A DNA stretch of 64,000 bases, taken from assembly GCA_035048485.1 (NCBI GenBank), contig CM068583.1:62864306-62928305 (forward strand), read 5' to 3'. This DNA comes from Pteria penguin. Taxonomy: Eukaryota; Mollusca; Bivalvia; Pterioida; Pteriidae. This document shows positions 25,901 through 34,720 of the stretch, piece after piece (the stretch's first letter is position 1; the number at the start of each line of letters is the position of its first letter). The translations under genes and the position numbers were made by a program. Under the pieces are notes generated by a model, which worked only from the letters and a program-made list of their open reading frames with translations, was not told where the DNA came from and ran no database searches.

Positions 25901-28900
25901 AACAGGTCATTAATAAACACATGTAGGTGAAAGATGAGGTCTTAATTCCAATAAAACTACCCTTTTCATATTGTAGGAATATTGAATTACATAAAGCAAA
26001 TACATAATTATATAGATACAGTTTGAAAGAAAACTGACACAGTAATTAGAGAGTACGTTTGATCACAATGAAACTGCTCTTTTATTATTTTCCATTGACT
26101 AACTTTAACTCTCTACTTATAAAGAATCAATAATAATTATTCAGATATATCCAAATTATTTTTATTCAGCTTTTGGATTTCAAACCATAAGGACCTTTGG
26201 GACTGTTGACTGACCCACAGACCACTGTCCTCATCTGCCATCTCTGATCATGATACATGGTGGATGTCACTGATATGATAACAGGACAAATGACATCATA
26301 ATGTATTGTGGATGACATTGATATGAAAACAGGTTAAATGACATCATGATATATTGTGGATGACACTGATATGAAAACAGGTTAAATGACATCATGATAT
26401 ATTGTGGATGACACTGATATGAAAACAGGTTAAATGACATCATGATATATTGTGGATGGCACTGATATGAAAACAGGTTAAATGACATCATGATATATTG
26501 TGGATGACACTGATATAAAAACAGGTTAAATGACATCATGATATATTGTTGATGGCACTGAAAACAGGATAAATGACATCATGATATATTGTGGACAGCA
26601 CTGATATGAAAACAGGTTAAATGACATCATGATATATTGTGGAAGGCACTGATATGAAAACAGCTTAGATGACATCATGATATATTGTGGATGGCACTGA
26701 TATGAAAACAGGATAAATGATATCATGATATATTGTGGATGGCACTGATATGAAAACAGGTTAAATGACATCATGATATATTGTGGATGACACTGATATG
26801 AAAACAGGTTAAATGACATCATGATATATTGTGGATGGCACTGATATGAAAACAGGATAAATCACATCATGATATATTGTGGATGGCACTGAAAACAGGT
26901 TAGATGACATCATGATATATTGTGGATGGCACTGAAAACAGCTTAGATGACATCATGATATATTGTGGATGGCACTGATATGAAAACAGGATAAATGATA
27001 TCATGATATATTGTGGATGGAACTGATATGAAAACAGGTTAAATGACATCATGATATATTGTGAATGACACTGATATGAAAACAGGTTAAATGACATCAT
27101 GATATATTGTGGATGGCACTGATATGAAAACAGGATAAATCACATCATGATATATTGGGGATGGCACTGAAAACAGGTTAGATGACATCATGATATATTA
27201 TGGATGGCACTGAAAACAGCTTAGATGACATCATGATATATTGTGGATGGCACTGATATGAAAACAGGACAAATGGCATCATGATATAATGTGGATGGCA
27301 CTGATATGACAACAAGTTAGATGACATCCTGATACATGGTGGATGTCACTGATATGAAAACAGGTTAAATGACATCATGATATATTGTGGATAGCACTGA
27401 TATGAAAACAGGTTAAATGACATCATGATATATTGTGGATGGCACTGATATGAAAACAGGACAAATGACATCATGATATTTTGTTAATGGCACTGATATG
27501 AAAACAGGTTAAATGACATCATGATATATTGTGGATGACACTGATATGAAAACAGGTTAAATGACATCATGATATATTGTGGATGGCACTGATATGAAAA
27601 CAGGACAAATGACATCATGATATATTGTGGATGGCACTGATATGATAACAGGACAAATGACATCATGATATATTGTGGATGACAGTGACATGAAAACAGG
27701 TTAAATGACATCATGATATATTGTGGATGGCACTGAAAACAGGATAAATGACATCATGATATATTGTGGACAGCACTGATATGAAAACAGGTTAAATGAC
27801 ATCATGATATATTGTGGATGGCACCAATATGAAAACAGGATAAATGACATCATGATATATTGTGGATGGCACCAATATGAAAACAGGATAAATGACATCA
27901 TGATATATTGTGGATGGCACTCATGTAAGGACAAGTATAGATGATATAAGGATAAATGGAGGGCATTACTGATGAGAACAGGTGTACATGATATCCTTTG
28001 GTAGATGTTACTGATATGAAAACAGGTATAGATGACACCACCATGTTGGTGAATGTCACTGATATGAGAATAGGTCTTGATGATATCTGATTCTATGGAG
28101 GATATCACTAATATGAGAATAAGTCTGGATGAAATCATGATACATGGTAGATGTCACTGAAATGAGAACAGGTATAGACAACATCATGATATATGGTGGA
28201 TGTTATTCACATGAAAGAAATGTCTATATGATATCAGAATATATGGTACGATGTTATTGATGTGGGAATACTCACTCATGATAATTCCTCCATTTCAGTA
28301 AGTACTCTGTTTTGCCTTCTCTTACTCGACTGTCTACAATTTTTTCCACAACATATTTCTCTGGTTGAGGTGATTTAGCGGCGCCGTTTACTATGGGGTT
28401 AACTGCAGAGTTATCCTGTGAAGGCATGTCGATTTTCAAATATAATTTCTATCAGTTTTGTTCTTTGTCACATACATATTTTTCCAATATGATAGAAGTT
28501 TGCAATAAGTATGATTACTTTCAACAATTTACTAATTTTGTTTAAAATGAATGTACAAAAAATTTACCTTTTTATCCATCTTATTTATTTGTTACAAAAG
28601 TTAAGGATGTCACTAATGAGAATTTTAGTGTTAGTAGACCAAGTATTGACAAATATTGATACTTTTTTACTCTCTTCTTCACTAGTATGAGTAAAAGAAA
28701 TATAAAGTCAGAATTCAAATTTTCATTATTCTCTTGAACAGGACTATATCCTTATGACAACGAATATGGAACAGAATCAGTTTATTATCAAATAACATCT
28801 AATGTAAGGTATTATAAATAGGGGTCAAAAGTTGTGATCTAGAACAAAAGCCCTTGTCATAATATTTCTAATTTTAAAATTTGAAAGTGAAAGATTAAAA

Positions 28901-31900
28901 TGTTACAGTATTTACATTAAATTTTAAGTAAAAAAATTGAAGGTCAACATCACTAGGTCAAAAGTCATGATCTCAAAGCTATCGTTATTGCAAGAACTTG
29001 TAAACAAAATGGACACACAACTCCCTACACACGAAGGGAAATCTTACTGAATCATCATGTTCCATGAGATCCGGAACGAGACCAAACCAGAATATAATGG
29101 AGTTTGACAGTATCTCTCTGGACAATAAAAACTGTTATGCCCAAAACAGGATTAGAATCGCTATCTTACAGCTTTCCAGTACTGGCTTTTATCAACAATC
29201 AAAAAAATAATGAAAAAATATGTTAAGCTGAATTTTGAATTGAAACTTTCAAACAACCTCTGAAATAGGTGTTTTCTGATAAAATTACAAATAAATTCTA
29301 TATCGTTTCACTATATTATACTGAATAAATCAATAAAATGACACAAAAATGTGCAAAAATTACCAAGTCACAACAAGAGTTGTTAGAAGACAACAGAGCT
29401 CGCTGGTGGCAACCAACTTAGAAGACAACAGAGCTCGCTGGTGGCAACCAACTTTATGTATATTGCAAAAGTTTTTTGTATTTAGTTCAATCTTCAAGGT
29501 CAATGACCAAGGTTCAAATTTATTTAAACTAGGTCAAACTTCATGGTCAAGGTCACAAGGAAAAAACATTTTGGTACCCAATGAAAGATCTTGGCACAAG
29601 GAATACACATGTAAAATATTAAAGCCATGTCTCTAACGGTTCTTCATATTTTCCGCTGTTCATAGAAAATAATTATTTAGCCGATTCATTTAACAGTTAT
29701 TCATGGTCCGTTCATTCTGGCGGTAAAATGTAAGCATAGTCAGCTCTAGTCCAGTTCCTTAACAGAAAACACCTTACTTTACATATGTCTCATAGGGAGT
29801 CCCATATTCCTGACCAATACTGGGTAGCCATAGTTTTGAAAGTGAATAAAGCCGTCACAGCTTCTCAGAACGATCCAGGTTAAAGCTTTTGTGTATGGAC
29901 GACTATGAAGATGACAACAACAATGCCAGGGGTATGACATGAGCTCTCCAGACATTTGTCTCAGCGAGCTAACAATGAAATTATATACATTAGTCATTAA
30001 TACTATATTTTCCAGTTCTGTCACCATAACTGGGCACATTGCATACTTTAATGATGGTGTTTCTATACTCCGCTTCATCTTGATCTATATCTATCAATCA
30101 GTAGTCACAATTTCATCTTAAGACTGTGGAAATTAATTATCTAAATGACATTCAGGATATGTGTGATTGCTTGATTGATTCAAAGTTATATTCAAACCAA
30201 CTTATTATTCTGAACAGACTGGATACTCACCTTTTTCTTTTTCTTTTTTGGGCTAATGGCATCAGATCTCTGGTTCAAAAATTCTCTTAGAAGTTCTGGA
30301 CTATCAATATTATCTGCAGGCTCCCAGGAATTATGTGTACTACATTAATAAAATTTAAACAAAAATCAACTTGATATTTGACTGCCAGATCCATTTCATC
30401 TACACCCATGAGATAGTTTCACTTAGACAACTGAATTTACATTTGACTATTTATTTATCAGTAGCATAGCTTAGCAGATAAAAGTGAGGGGGGGGGCACC
30501 TTTCATTTTAGTGTCGTGTTAGTGTTAACTTTAAATTTAAATACTTTAATTTTCTGTATGCATTAATGCTTATAGGGAAATTGATAGCTGATGATAAATT
30601 GATGGCAACAAAACATATAATGTCATTTTGATTTATATTTGGCATTTTATGAACTTCTTCTCTAGAACATAGGGAGGATTGAAACTTAAGCATTAAGGGT
30701 ACTTCCCAAAGACGTATAACACATTGCCCTTCGTGTAAGGAATGCACGAAATCTAGAGTCAAATTAGGCTAATTTAACATTAGAGCCTATTGAAAACAGA
30801 TTTGCCTTGCTTTGACCCGTGGTTGTGAAATCAGGATACATCAGTCAGTAAAAAATCGAAAACCTTATCCATAATGGTAATTACAGAAATAGATTTAAGA
30901 CATTTTAAAAGATGAAAGAAAATAACTAATTAAACTTCATTCAAGTTATGCAACAACATTCACTAAAAAGGCCATAGTTAAGTTTAATTAAATTTAAGAT
31001 GACTTGAAAAGTGGGTGGACACAAACATGGTTGTGGAAATGACCTAGTACAAAAAGTTGTCCAAAAAAAGTCAAAAATTTGATTTTAGAAGGGAACCATA
31101 AAAGCACTTCTGAAGACAGCCTTCTAGATCCTTCTGATGCATTGGGGCAATTAACTATGCAGCCAGTCTGAATAAGAAGTTTGTCAAAGGAGGGTACCCT
31201 CTGGGGCCTATGTCATCCACCCCAGGATCTGCCCTTGGCAGATCTGGTTGAAAGCAGCAACGTTTGTAAAAAAGACCTTTACTTGATTCCTACCAAGTTT
31301 TATCAAATTCTTTCCATTAGTTCTGAAGAAGAAGGCCATAAAAGCTTAAAGGTGAAATATTCCCATTTTGATGGTAGTCTATCAACCATGTCTTGATGTA
31401 GTATTCTAAGTACCATGTGTTACACATAATTTATAACATTTTATTTTGGTATAAGCCACATCATTAAAGTGATTTGTCTACCCTTGATAAGAACTCTTTA
31501 ACGTTTTGTATACATGTATCACAGTGAAGCATACAAAAGTTACTGCTACTTGATTGATTATATATCACAATGGTAAGCTGATCATACAAATAAAGAAAGA
31601 AAATGAAATTGCACAATATTTATAGCTCTCCCTATCCTTTTCTGCACATGTCATCTTATTGAAATAGCCAATAATAAACATTTTATCCCTCATAACATGA
31701 TATCATGCATATAACAATGAGAAAGGGATAATATTTCTTCATGTTTACAGTATCTATACCAATCATGCTTTGTAAAAAGTAAGAAATTCCTGTTATTCTT
31801 CTCAATTTTAAAACAGAAAACGAAATGAGTTACTAACAATGTTTTTTCAATATATATATGTATTTTATAGCATTACATATGTAAACAAAAAAGATATGCT

Positions 31901-33499
31901 TACTCGGGGAAATTTTTCCACTTTAAGAAATACTCTGTTTTCCCTTCCACAATTCTCATATCAAGGATTTTACTAACTGAGAACTTTTCTGTTGTTTCTT
32001 CTACAGAATGGTTTGTTTTTTCAGCATCTTGTTCAATATCTATATCTACTGTCTGACTAGAATCTGTTGTACCATCATTGATACTAGACTGCAAAAGGAA
32101 GCTCAGATGCTCACAGATAAAGTCAGTGAATAAAACATTGAAAGAAAATAATATGAGTAATAATATGTTGAAAATATTACTCCATTCCCTCAATATCTCA
32201 GAAGTCTCTCAATATATTAGTAAAACCAAATTAAAAGAATTGTACCGGTATGTCTTTAACAGTTGTTCATACATAAATCTATATTCACAACACATTTTAA
32301 TACTTAAATTCTTTAATGTGTTTTTGCAATTAAACAGCAGATGCAACTCAATCTGTCTAGAGTTTGGTTCAGAATGGAAAGATCCTGGGTTCTATTCCTG
32401 CACATTGGTGTCCTATCTTTCGAAAAACACAGTAACTACCAAGGTCCTGAGCAACTATAAACATTGTGGCATGTAAATGATATCTCACAGCTAAGGATGG
32501 GTCCGTTGTAAGGGTCTAAATATCTGTGCATCAGGCAGATGCCATCCCAATACAAGTGCAATAATCTTGGTGTGACATACAGTACAGTCTAGGTGTTTTG
32601 TAATTTTTCCATCTGCTACAGTGGGCCACATTCAGGTGTAATTTTCAAAATTGTTCAGTACATAGTACATGTATAGGTAAGTAAAACAGCTGTAAATAGG
32701 CGCAGATAAATTTCCAACTGGGTTCCCAATGTGATATCAAGTGTTTTTCAAACTGTATTTTGTGCACTTTCTCCAAAACACTTGGATTGTACTGTAAAGC
32801 AAGATCAAACACACAAACAAATTAATGCATATGGCCATTTCTTATATGGTATTTGACTACATTTGTGATTTTAGAGATAATACATGATTCTAATTGTTGT
32901 TCCTTGCTGATTAATTCCACAGTAAGTATCCATTTCCCAAATTCTATTTAAATGTTGCTGTCAAAAACAAATTCCTCTTAAAATCAACAACACATTGAAT
33001 TCATACTGATATGAAATGCTTTTGGAGTGCTTGTATGTGCGGGCACTCCAATTACATAATTCATTAAAATAATACAATATAACTCAGCCTTACATTTTGC
33101 TCTGTGTTTTTGCGTTTTTGAGCTGCATTTGATTTCCTTTGTCTAGCATGGAATCTCTTAATCATGGTTGGACAGTTCAGATTACATTCTGCATACCAAG
33201 TGCCTTCCGATCTACATGATAATCAATAAACGTAGTATTGAAAGCTAAATAAGAAAATCATAAAACCATCAAGATCATCATCAGAAGAATTTATTCTGCT
33301 GTATTTTTCAATTAGTTGCCATATAGATATAAAACATAAAAAACATAAAAGAAACTTACTCTGGTCTACCTTTCCACTTGATGAGGTATTCTTTTCTGTC
33401 CTCTTTTTGTCTGACATCTATCACTTTTTCAGGTCTCAATACAGCTCGAAAATCAACTTGATTTTCATCTAAGAGAATACCTTCACCTCCTCCTGCCAT
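10752..33499 (-). CDS. Seven-chromodomain protein, complete coding gene, 15 exons
   Basis: Joining the 15 exons listed below (2343 bases) gives an uninterrupted 780-residue protein: ATG at 33497-33499, stop TAG at 10752-10754. Residues run: chromodomains (CD) at about 20-68, 120-169, 203-252, 307-356, 375-424, 567-617 and 626-676, a Ser/Lys-rich linker (425-566), and an SH3/Tudor-like C-terminal segment (692-780). Chromodomains read methylated lysine on histone tails through an aromatic cage; here F/W/F, Y/W/Y, Y/W/Y and Y/W/F cages are intact in CD2, 3, 4 and 7, and CD1, 5 and 6 are degenerate. Lys-rich stretches (KKKKKK, KRKELLKEKKK) suggest a nuclear protein. Exon phases alternate strictly 0-2-0, showing growth by exon-pair duplication. 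The family as a whole is not recognised; HP1/CBX, CDY and CHD proteins have one or two chromodomains. The likely role is a multivalent chromatin reader (inference). Confidence 0.9.
10935..12083. other. Intron 14 of the chromodomain gene
   Basis: AT-rich and without recognised exons. It contains a 24-base tandem duplication at 11652-11701 (two copies of GATGTACGGTACATATTGTG) with a GTAC-centred palindrome. The open frames at 11894-12206 are chance or overlap exon 14 on the wrong strand. Confidence 0.5.
12084..12171 (-). CDS. Chromodomain gene exon 14: first part of the SH3/Tudor-like C-terminal segment
   Basis: 88 bases, acceptor TTTTGACAG, donor GTAATT, phase 2 to 0. Reads VKYKVGDFIEVKWEVQNRKQ and KVEKTYVGQ. 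The pattern VGDFIEVKW...YVGQI is typical of small SH3-like barrels of the Tudor/chromo-barrel type. The family is assigned by eye only. Confidence 0.85.
12172..13579. other. Intron 13 of the chromodomain gene
   Basis: Holds the degenerate SINE at 13076-13312, a short purine-rich stretch with AGAGAG runs (12735-12845) and a dispersed-repeat fragment at 13330-13470 ('agatgaccatctagatcact', 'accaaaggagggctcattgg'). No further exon is supported. Confidence 0.6.
13076..13312 (-). mobile_element. Degenerate family A SINE in intron 13
   Basis: Matches the family A body ('atctgcctgatgcatttcat', 'ctttgcaatggacccaccc', 'gaagcagtgaaagatctttt', 'gtctcatccaaaacacaaga') but head and tail are decayed. Confidence 0.75.
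13580..13690 (-). CDS. Chromodomain gene exon 13: second half of CD7
   Basis: 111 bases, acceptor CTACTGCAG, donor GTAAGA, phase 2 to 2. Reads SYNTWEPKSNLNCDTLIIMF, then a Lys/Glu/Gln helix. The donor was chosen by phase: an earlier GTAAGG at 13607-13612 would put a stop right at the start of the next exon. Confidence 0.88.
14190..15878 (-). repeat. 34-bp minisatellite made of copies of the exon 12 end plus its splice donor
   Basis: About 50 tandem units; plus-strand consensus 'tacttacgatgggaactgta' then 'gccatttgactagg'. Read on the minus strand a unit is CCTAGTCAAATGGCTACAGT, TCCCATC, GTAAGTA. The end of exon 12 is CCTAGTCAAATGGCTACAGT, TCCCTTC, GTAAGTA: the 27 terminal exon bases plus donor, identical except at one position. 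Units nearest the exon (for example at 15583-15612 and 15800-15878) share the exon's TTC; distant ones have CATC. Many units keep an intact GTAAGT; others carry ATAAGT or CTAAGT. The array is intron 12 sequence with exon 12 as 'unit zero'. Confidence 0.95.
15879..16055 (-). CDS. Chromodomain gene exon 12: second half of CD6 fused to first half of CD7
   Basis: 177 bases, acceptor CCTTTCCCAG, donor GTAAGT (15873-15878), phase 2 to 2. It carries SDESYSWEKADKLKCPKYLE (CD6) and RVYAVEKILDVRVRNGNTEY with LVKWLQFP (CD7) in one exon, so the phase-0 intron found between all other modules is missing here. The CD7 cage Y628/W649/F652 is intact. The last 27 bases plus the donor are the parent of the 34-bp minisatellite. 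Confidence 0.92.
16236..16532. repeat. 21-22-bp palindromic repeat with GATA motifs
   Basis: About 13 imperfect copies of AGTTATCTCAGATAACAAC in intron 11. TTATCT and AGATAA are opposite-strand GATA-factor core sites, and GTTATCTCAGATAAC is almost a perfect palindrome. Confidence 0.85.
16698..16745. repeat. (TG)n microsatellite
   Basis: About 23 TG dinucleotides with one AG interruption, in intron 11. Confidence 0.95.
17028..17194 (-). CDS. Chromodomain gene exon 11: first half of CD6
   Basis: 167 bases, acceptor CATACGTAG, donor GTATGA (non-consensus at the end), phase 0 to 2. Reads DHVLDMRTKNGQKEYFVKW and VEKI. Cage positions are D569, W590 and K593, so the cage is lost. Confidence 0.85.
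17396..17804 (-). CDS. Chromodomain gene exon 10: second half of CD5 and long linker
   Basis: 409 bases, acceptor TTGAATTAG, donor GTAGGT (weaker than the others), phase 2 to 0. Reads SESTWEIAHTVDSPELIVQF, then about 110 residues rich in Ser, Lys and Asn with an SDSDEEGS acidic cluster (possible CK2-type site) and a KRKELLKEKKK basic run. This is the only long linker in the protein and splits it into a five-CD and a two-CD part. Confidence 0.9.
17805..20185. other. Intron 9 of the chromodomain gene
   Basis: Mostly unique AT-rich sequence. It contains AGGTCA-type dispersed repeats at about 18380-18570 ('tgaccttgatatttcagaaa') and 19580-19960 ('aaggtcacagtcaaggtcat', two copies about 160 bp apart, closing with a CAAACAAACA run). 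No exon is supported. Confidence 0.6.
20186..20301 (-). CDS. Chromodomain gene exon 9: first half of CD5
   Basis: 116 bases, acceptor ATTATATAG, donor GTGAGT, phase 0 to 2. Reads PEKVLGMRLYEGRKEYYVKW and KNFP. The first cage position is Leu (L377); W398 and F401 remain, so methyl-lysine binding is doubtful. Confidence 0.9.
21075..21605. repeat. 47-bp minisatellite, about 11 units
   Basis: Unit 'acatttctctgatattacaa' followed by 'ccttgctttttgtccctaca' and 'actgggc', in intron 8 about 130 bp from the donor of exon 8. Unlike the arrays next to exons 5 and 12, no similarity to the neighbouring exon is apparent. Confidence 0.92.
21732..21819 (-). CDS. Chromodomain gene exon 8: second half of CD4
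   Basis: 88 bases, acceptor GGTCTTCAG, donor GTAAGC, phase 2 to 0. Reads SDNTWEPAVNVDCPDLIKLF, then YKEQKKKKT. Confidence 0.92.
21820..22990. other. Intron 7 of the chromodomain gene
   Basis: Holds a dispersed repeat at 22180-22560, in which a segment with 'aaaattatgctaaagagtta' and 'aatgcacttctccttatcaa' occurs twice about 130 bp apart and ends in 'gatggatggacggacaaaga'. The rest is AT-rich. Confidence 0.5.
22991..23181 (-). CDS. Chromodomain gene exon 7: first half of CD4
   Basis: 191 bases, acceptor TTTCAATCAG, donor GTAAGT, phase 0 to 2. A basic stretch (KSSRKKTEF) and an acidic Ser/Asp/Glu stretch precede EKYVVEEIIDERILNGTKEY and LLKWRGYP. The cage Y309/W330/Y333 is intact. An in-frame ATG is the second codon but is internal to the protein. 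Confidence 0.92.
23182..24643. other. Intron 6 with a dispersed repeat at 23655-24090
   Basis: The repeat starts 'acaagagctgtcagaagaca' and ends 'ccagcgagctaataaaatga', with AGGTCA words inside. A copy of the same family is at 29365-29975. No coding signal. Confidence 0.6.
24644..24764 (-). CDS. Chromodomain gene exon 6: second half of CD3
   Basis: 121 bases, acceptor GATTACAG, donor GTAAGT, phase 2 to 0. Reads SENTWEPVEHIDSPHLLKQF followed by a Lys/Ser/Asn-rich linker. It is separated from exon 5 by a 3.5-kb intron that holds the 48-bp array. Confidence 0.92.
24765..26245. other. Left-hand part of intron 5, unique AT-rich sequence
   Basis: No repeats, exons or RNA genes are recognised in this stretch between exon 6 and the 48-bp array. 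Confidence 0.5.
26250..28275 (-). repeat. 48-bp minisatellite in intron 5, abutting the exon 5 donor
   Basis: About 42 units; plus-strand consensus 'tgatatgaaaacaggttaaa' then 'tgacatcatgatatattgtg' and 'gatggcac'. Some units lack the 'tgatatg' block. Because 48 is a multiple of three the array is open over long stretches on the minus strand (repeating MMSFNLFSYQCHPQYI), which is not evidence of coding. Units become more divergent from 27.9 kb toward exon 5, and the outermost recognisable unit overlaps the exon 5 end and donor (TTATCATGAGTGAG beside unit ATATCATGATGTCA). Confidence 0.93.
28276..28415 (-). CDS. Chromodomain gene exon 5: first half of CD3
   Basis: 140 bases, acceptor CCTTCACAG, donor GTGAGT (28270-28275), phase 0 to 2. 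Reads EKYVVEKIVDSRVREGKTEY and LLKWRNYH; the cage Y205/W226/Y229 is intact and closest to HP1/Polycomb type. A 48-bp minisatellite begins at this exon's donor. Confidence 0.92.
28416..30230. other. Intron 4 of the chromodomain gene
   Basis: Apart from the dispersed repeat at 29365-29975 and a possible SINE tail at 30164-30210 ('gattgcttgattgattcaaa'), the sequence is AT-rich without exons. Confidence 0.5.
29365..29975. repeat. Dispersed repeat in intron 4 with a short tandem duplication
   Basis: Same family as 23655-24090. At 29383-29453 a 38-base segment (AGAAGACAACAGAGCTCGCT then GGTGGCAACCAACTT) is present twice. AGGTCA words follow, and the far end has 'gacatgagctctccagacat'. Confidence 0.7.
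30231..30339 (-). CDS. Chromodomain gene exon 4: second half of CD2
   Basis: 109 bases, acceptor TTAATGTAG, donor GTGAGT, phase 2 to 0. Reads THNSWEPADNIDSPELLREF and ends in a six-lysine run, a plausible nuclear-localisation or DNA-contact patch. Confidence 0.9.
31080..31390 (+). repeat. Dispersed repeat, family B, in intron 3
   Basis: Contains 'gtttgtcaaaggagggtacc', 'tgtcatccaccccagg', and 'taccaagttttatcaaattc'. Copies of this family recur at 49350-50755 and 53920-54600. The open frame at 31181-31396 is within the repeat. Confidence 0.75.
31904..32088 (-). CDS. Chromodomain gene exon 3: acidic linker and first half of CD2
   Basis: 185 bases, acceptor CTTTTGCAG, donor GTAAGC, phase 0 to 2. 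A Ser/Thr/Asp-rich linker precedes EKFSVSKILDMRIVEGKTEY and FLKWKNFP. Cage residues F122, W143 and F146 are all aromatic. Confidence 0.92.
32350..32580 (+). mobile_element. Degenerate family A SINE in intron 2
   Basis: Matches family A in order: 'gatcctgggttctattcctg' (box B region), 'tatctttcgaaaaacacagt', 'ctaaggatgggtccgttgta', 'gcatcaggcagatgccatcc'. Heavily mutated. Confidence 0.7.
33094..33211 (-). CDS. Chromodomain gene exon 2: second half of CD1
   Basis: 118 bases between ATCATGTAG and GTAAGG, phase 2 to 0. Reads SEGTWYAECNLNCPTMIKRF, the usual TW..E...NC helix half of a chromodomain, then a basic linker (KRKNTEQN). Confidence 0.88.
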
Positions 33500-33526
33500 T
33501 ATTTACCTTACTTATAGATTTAAACC
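33360..33526 (-). CDS. Chromodomain gene exon 1: start codon and first half of CD1
   Basis: Coding starts at ATG 33499 (MAGGGEGILL) and ends at donor GTAAGT (33354-33359), phase 2. A CCAG acceptor at 33527-33530 after a pyrimidine tract suggests that 33500-33526 is 5' UTR of an exon with another non-coding exon upstream, which was not found. The first half of CD1 reads EKVIDVRQKEDRKEYLIKW. The first cage aromatic is replaced by Leu (L21) and the third by Arg (R45); only W42 remains. Confidence 0.85.
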
Positions 33527-34625
33527 CTGGAAAGAAAAAAAATTTAAAACATTATTCAAAAATCACTAATTTACAGATCTATGTACCTTCAAGTGGCTAG
33601 AGAAGGTACATGTTTTATTAAATGCCGGGTTTGAATGACCATGAGTATTATCCCCCTGTAGTTGTTAATTTGCTCTCTCTCCTATTTTCAAACAGATTTA
33701 TCAAATCTAGTATCCAAGTCAGCAAATAGATTTATTAAAGCAACATAAGCTATAACTTTTTTTAAGATATGCAATACCATTTTTGTACATAAATATAAAT
33801 GCTTATTAAAAAATAAAATACATTACTTTTTAATAGACATTTACATTTATGTACAAATATGGTAGAGGGAATTTTGTGAACTTTGGTTTTATAATCTATA
33901 TAACACACCGTTATCTTTTCTTTCTGACTTGTTTCCGTCCTGAAAAGAAATGTGCTCATGTAACACTAGCAGGCATTCTTAATCACAGCATAAAAACACA
34001 TGTTTAATGGGCCTGTAAGTGATTCATATCAGCTGATTTTTCACAAATCCTTAATTTTTCGCAGTAAACCATTTGGACAATAATTTAGAAAAAAAATTGC
34101 TTTAAAGTTACAGCTTACATTGCTTTAATTATAAAAGATGTTTTAGAAAACAGTAGAATATGATAATTTTCAACTAATTTCTTTTAAACTGAATCACAGA
34201 GCTTTTGGCTCGTGTTCCCCCAAGAGACTGAATTTTAAAAAGGAAAGTGGAGATTGGTCTCTTCACACCGTAGAGATTGGTCTGACCTGATCGACTTCTC
34301 GATGTCTGACTAAGCTTTTTTGAGCAACGCTTCAAGTTCCATGGCTCACCAAGCCCTTAGTTTTGCATGGATTTAAATAATTTATATATGGATGTGTAGA
34401 TAAATATGTCTTCTTTTATTTGATACCATGTTTGAAATGATTTGTGAAGAATTAAAAAAGTTCTAAGACACAGACGGGAGGAGGGGTATTTTTGGAAATC
34501 GGAAGTTCTAACCCTTATTATTATATTGGTGTAATTAGGGGGGGGGGGGGAGGGGGCAATGAGCCAAAAGCCCTATGTTAAATAAATCCACACAATCAAC
34601 ATAAAATTGGAAAAGCTTTTGTTTG
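33527..34625. other. Upstream region of the chromodomain gene
   Basis: If exon 1 has an upstream non-coding partner, it and the promoter lie here or further right, but neither can be pinned down. A G-run (34538-34549) and purine-rich sequence are present. No coding signal. Confidence 0.4.
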
Positions 34626-34720
34626 TTTGATTTTTACCTTATGTCACACCAAGATTAATGAATTTATACATGTATGTTGATGGCAACTGCCTGATGCACT
34701 GCACGGAAGTTTACACCAAT
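34626..34720 (-). mobile_element. 3' fragment of a family A SINE
   Basis: Only the tail half is left: 'accttatgtcacaccaagat', 'tgatggcaactgcctgatgc', 'actgcacggaagtttacacc'. It lies upstream of the chromodomain gene start. Confidence 0.65.

Noticed and set aside
26267..28138. Minus-strand frames with repeating MMSFNLFSYQCHPQYI
   Set aside because: Open only because the 48-bp unit is a multiple of three and lacks a stop in that frame; they sit in intron 5.
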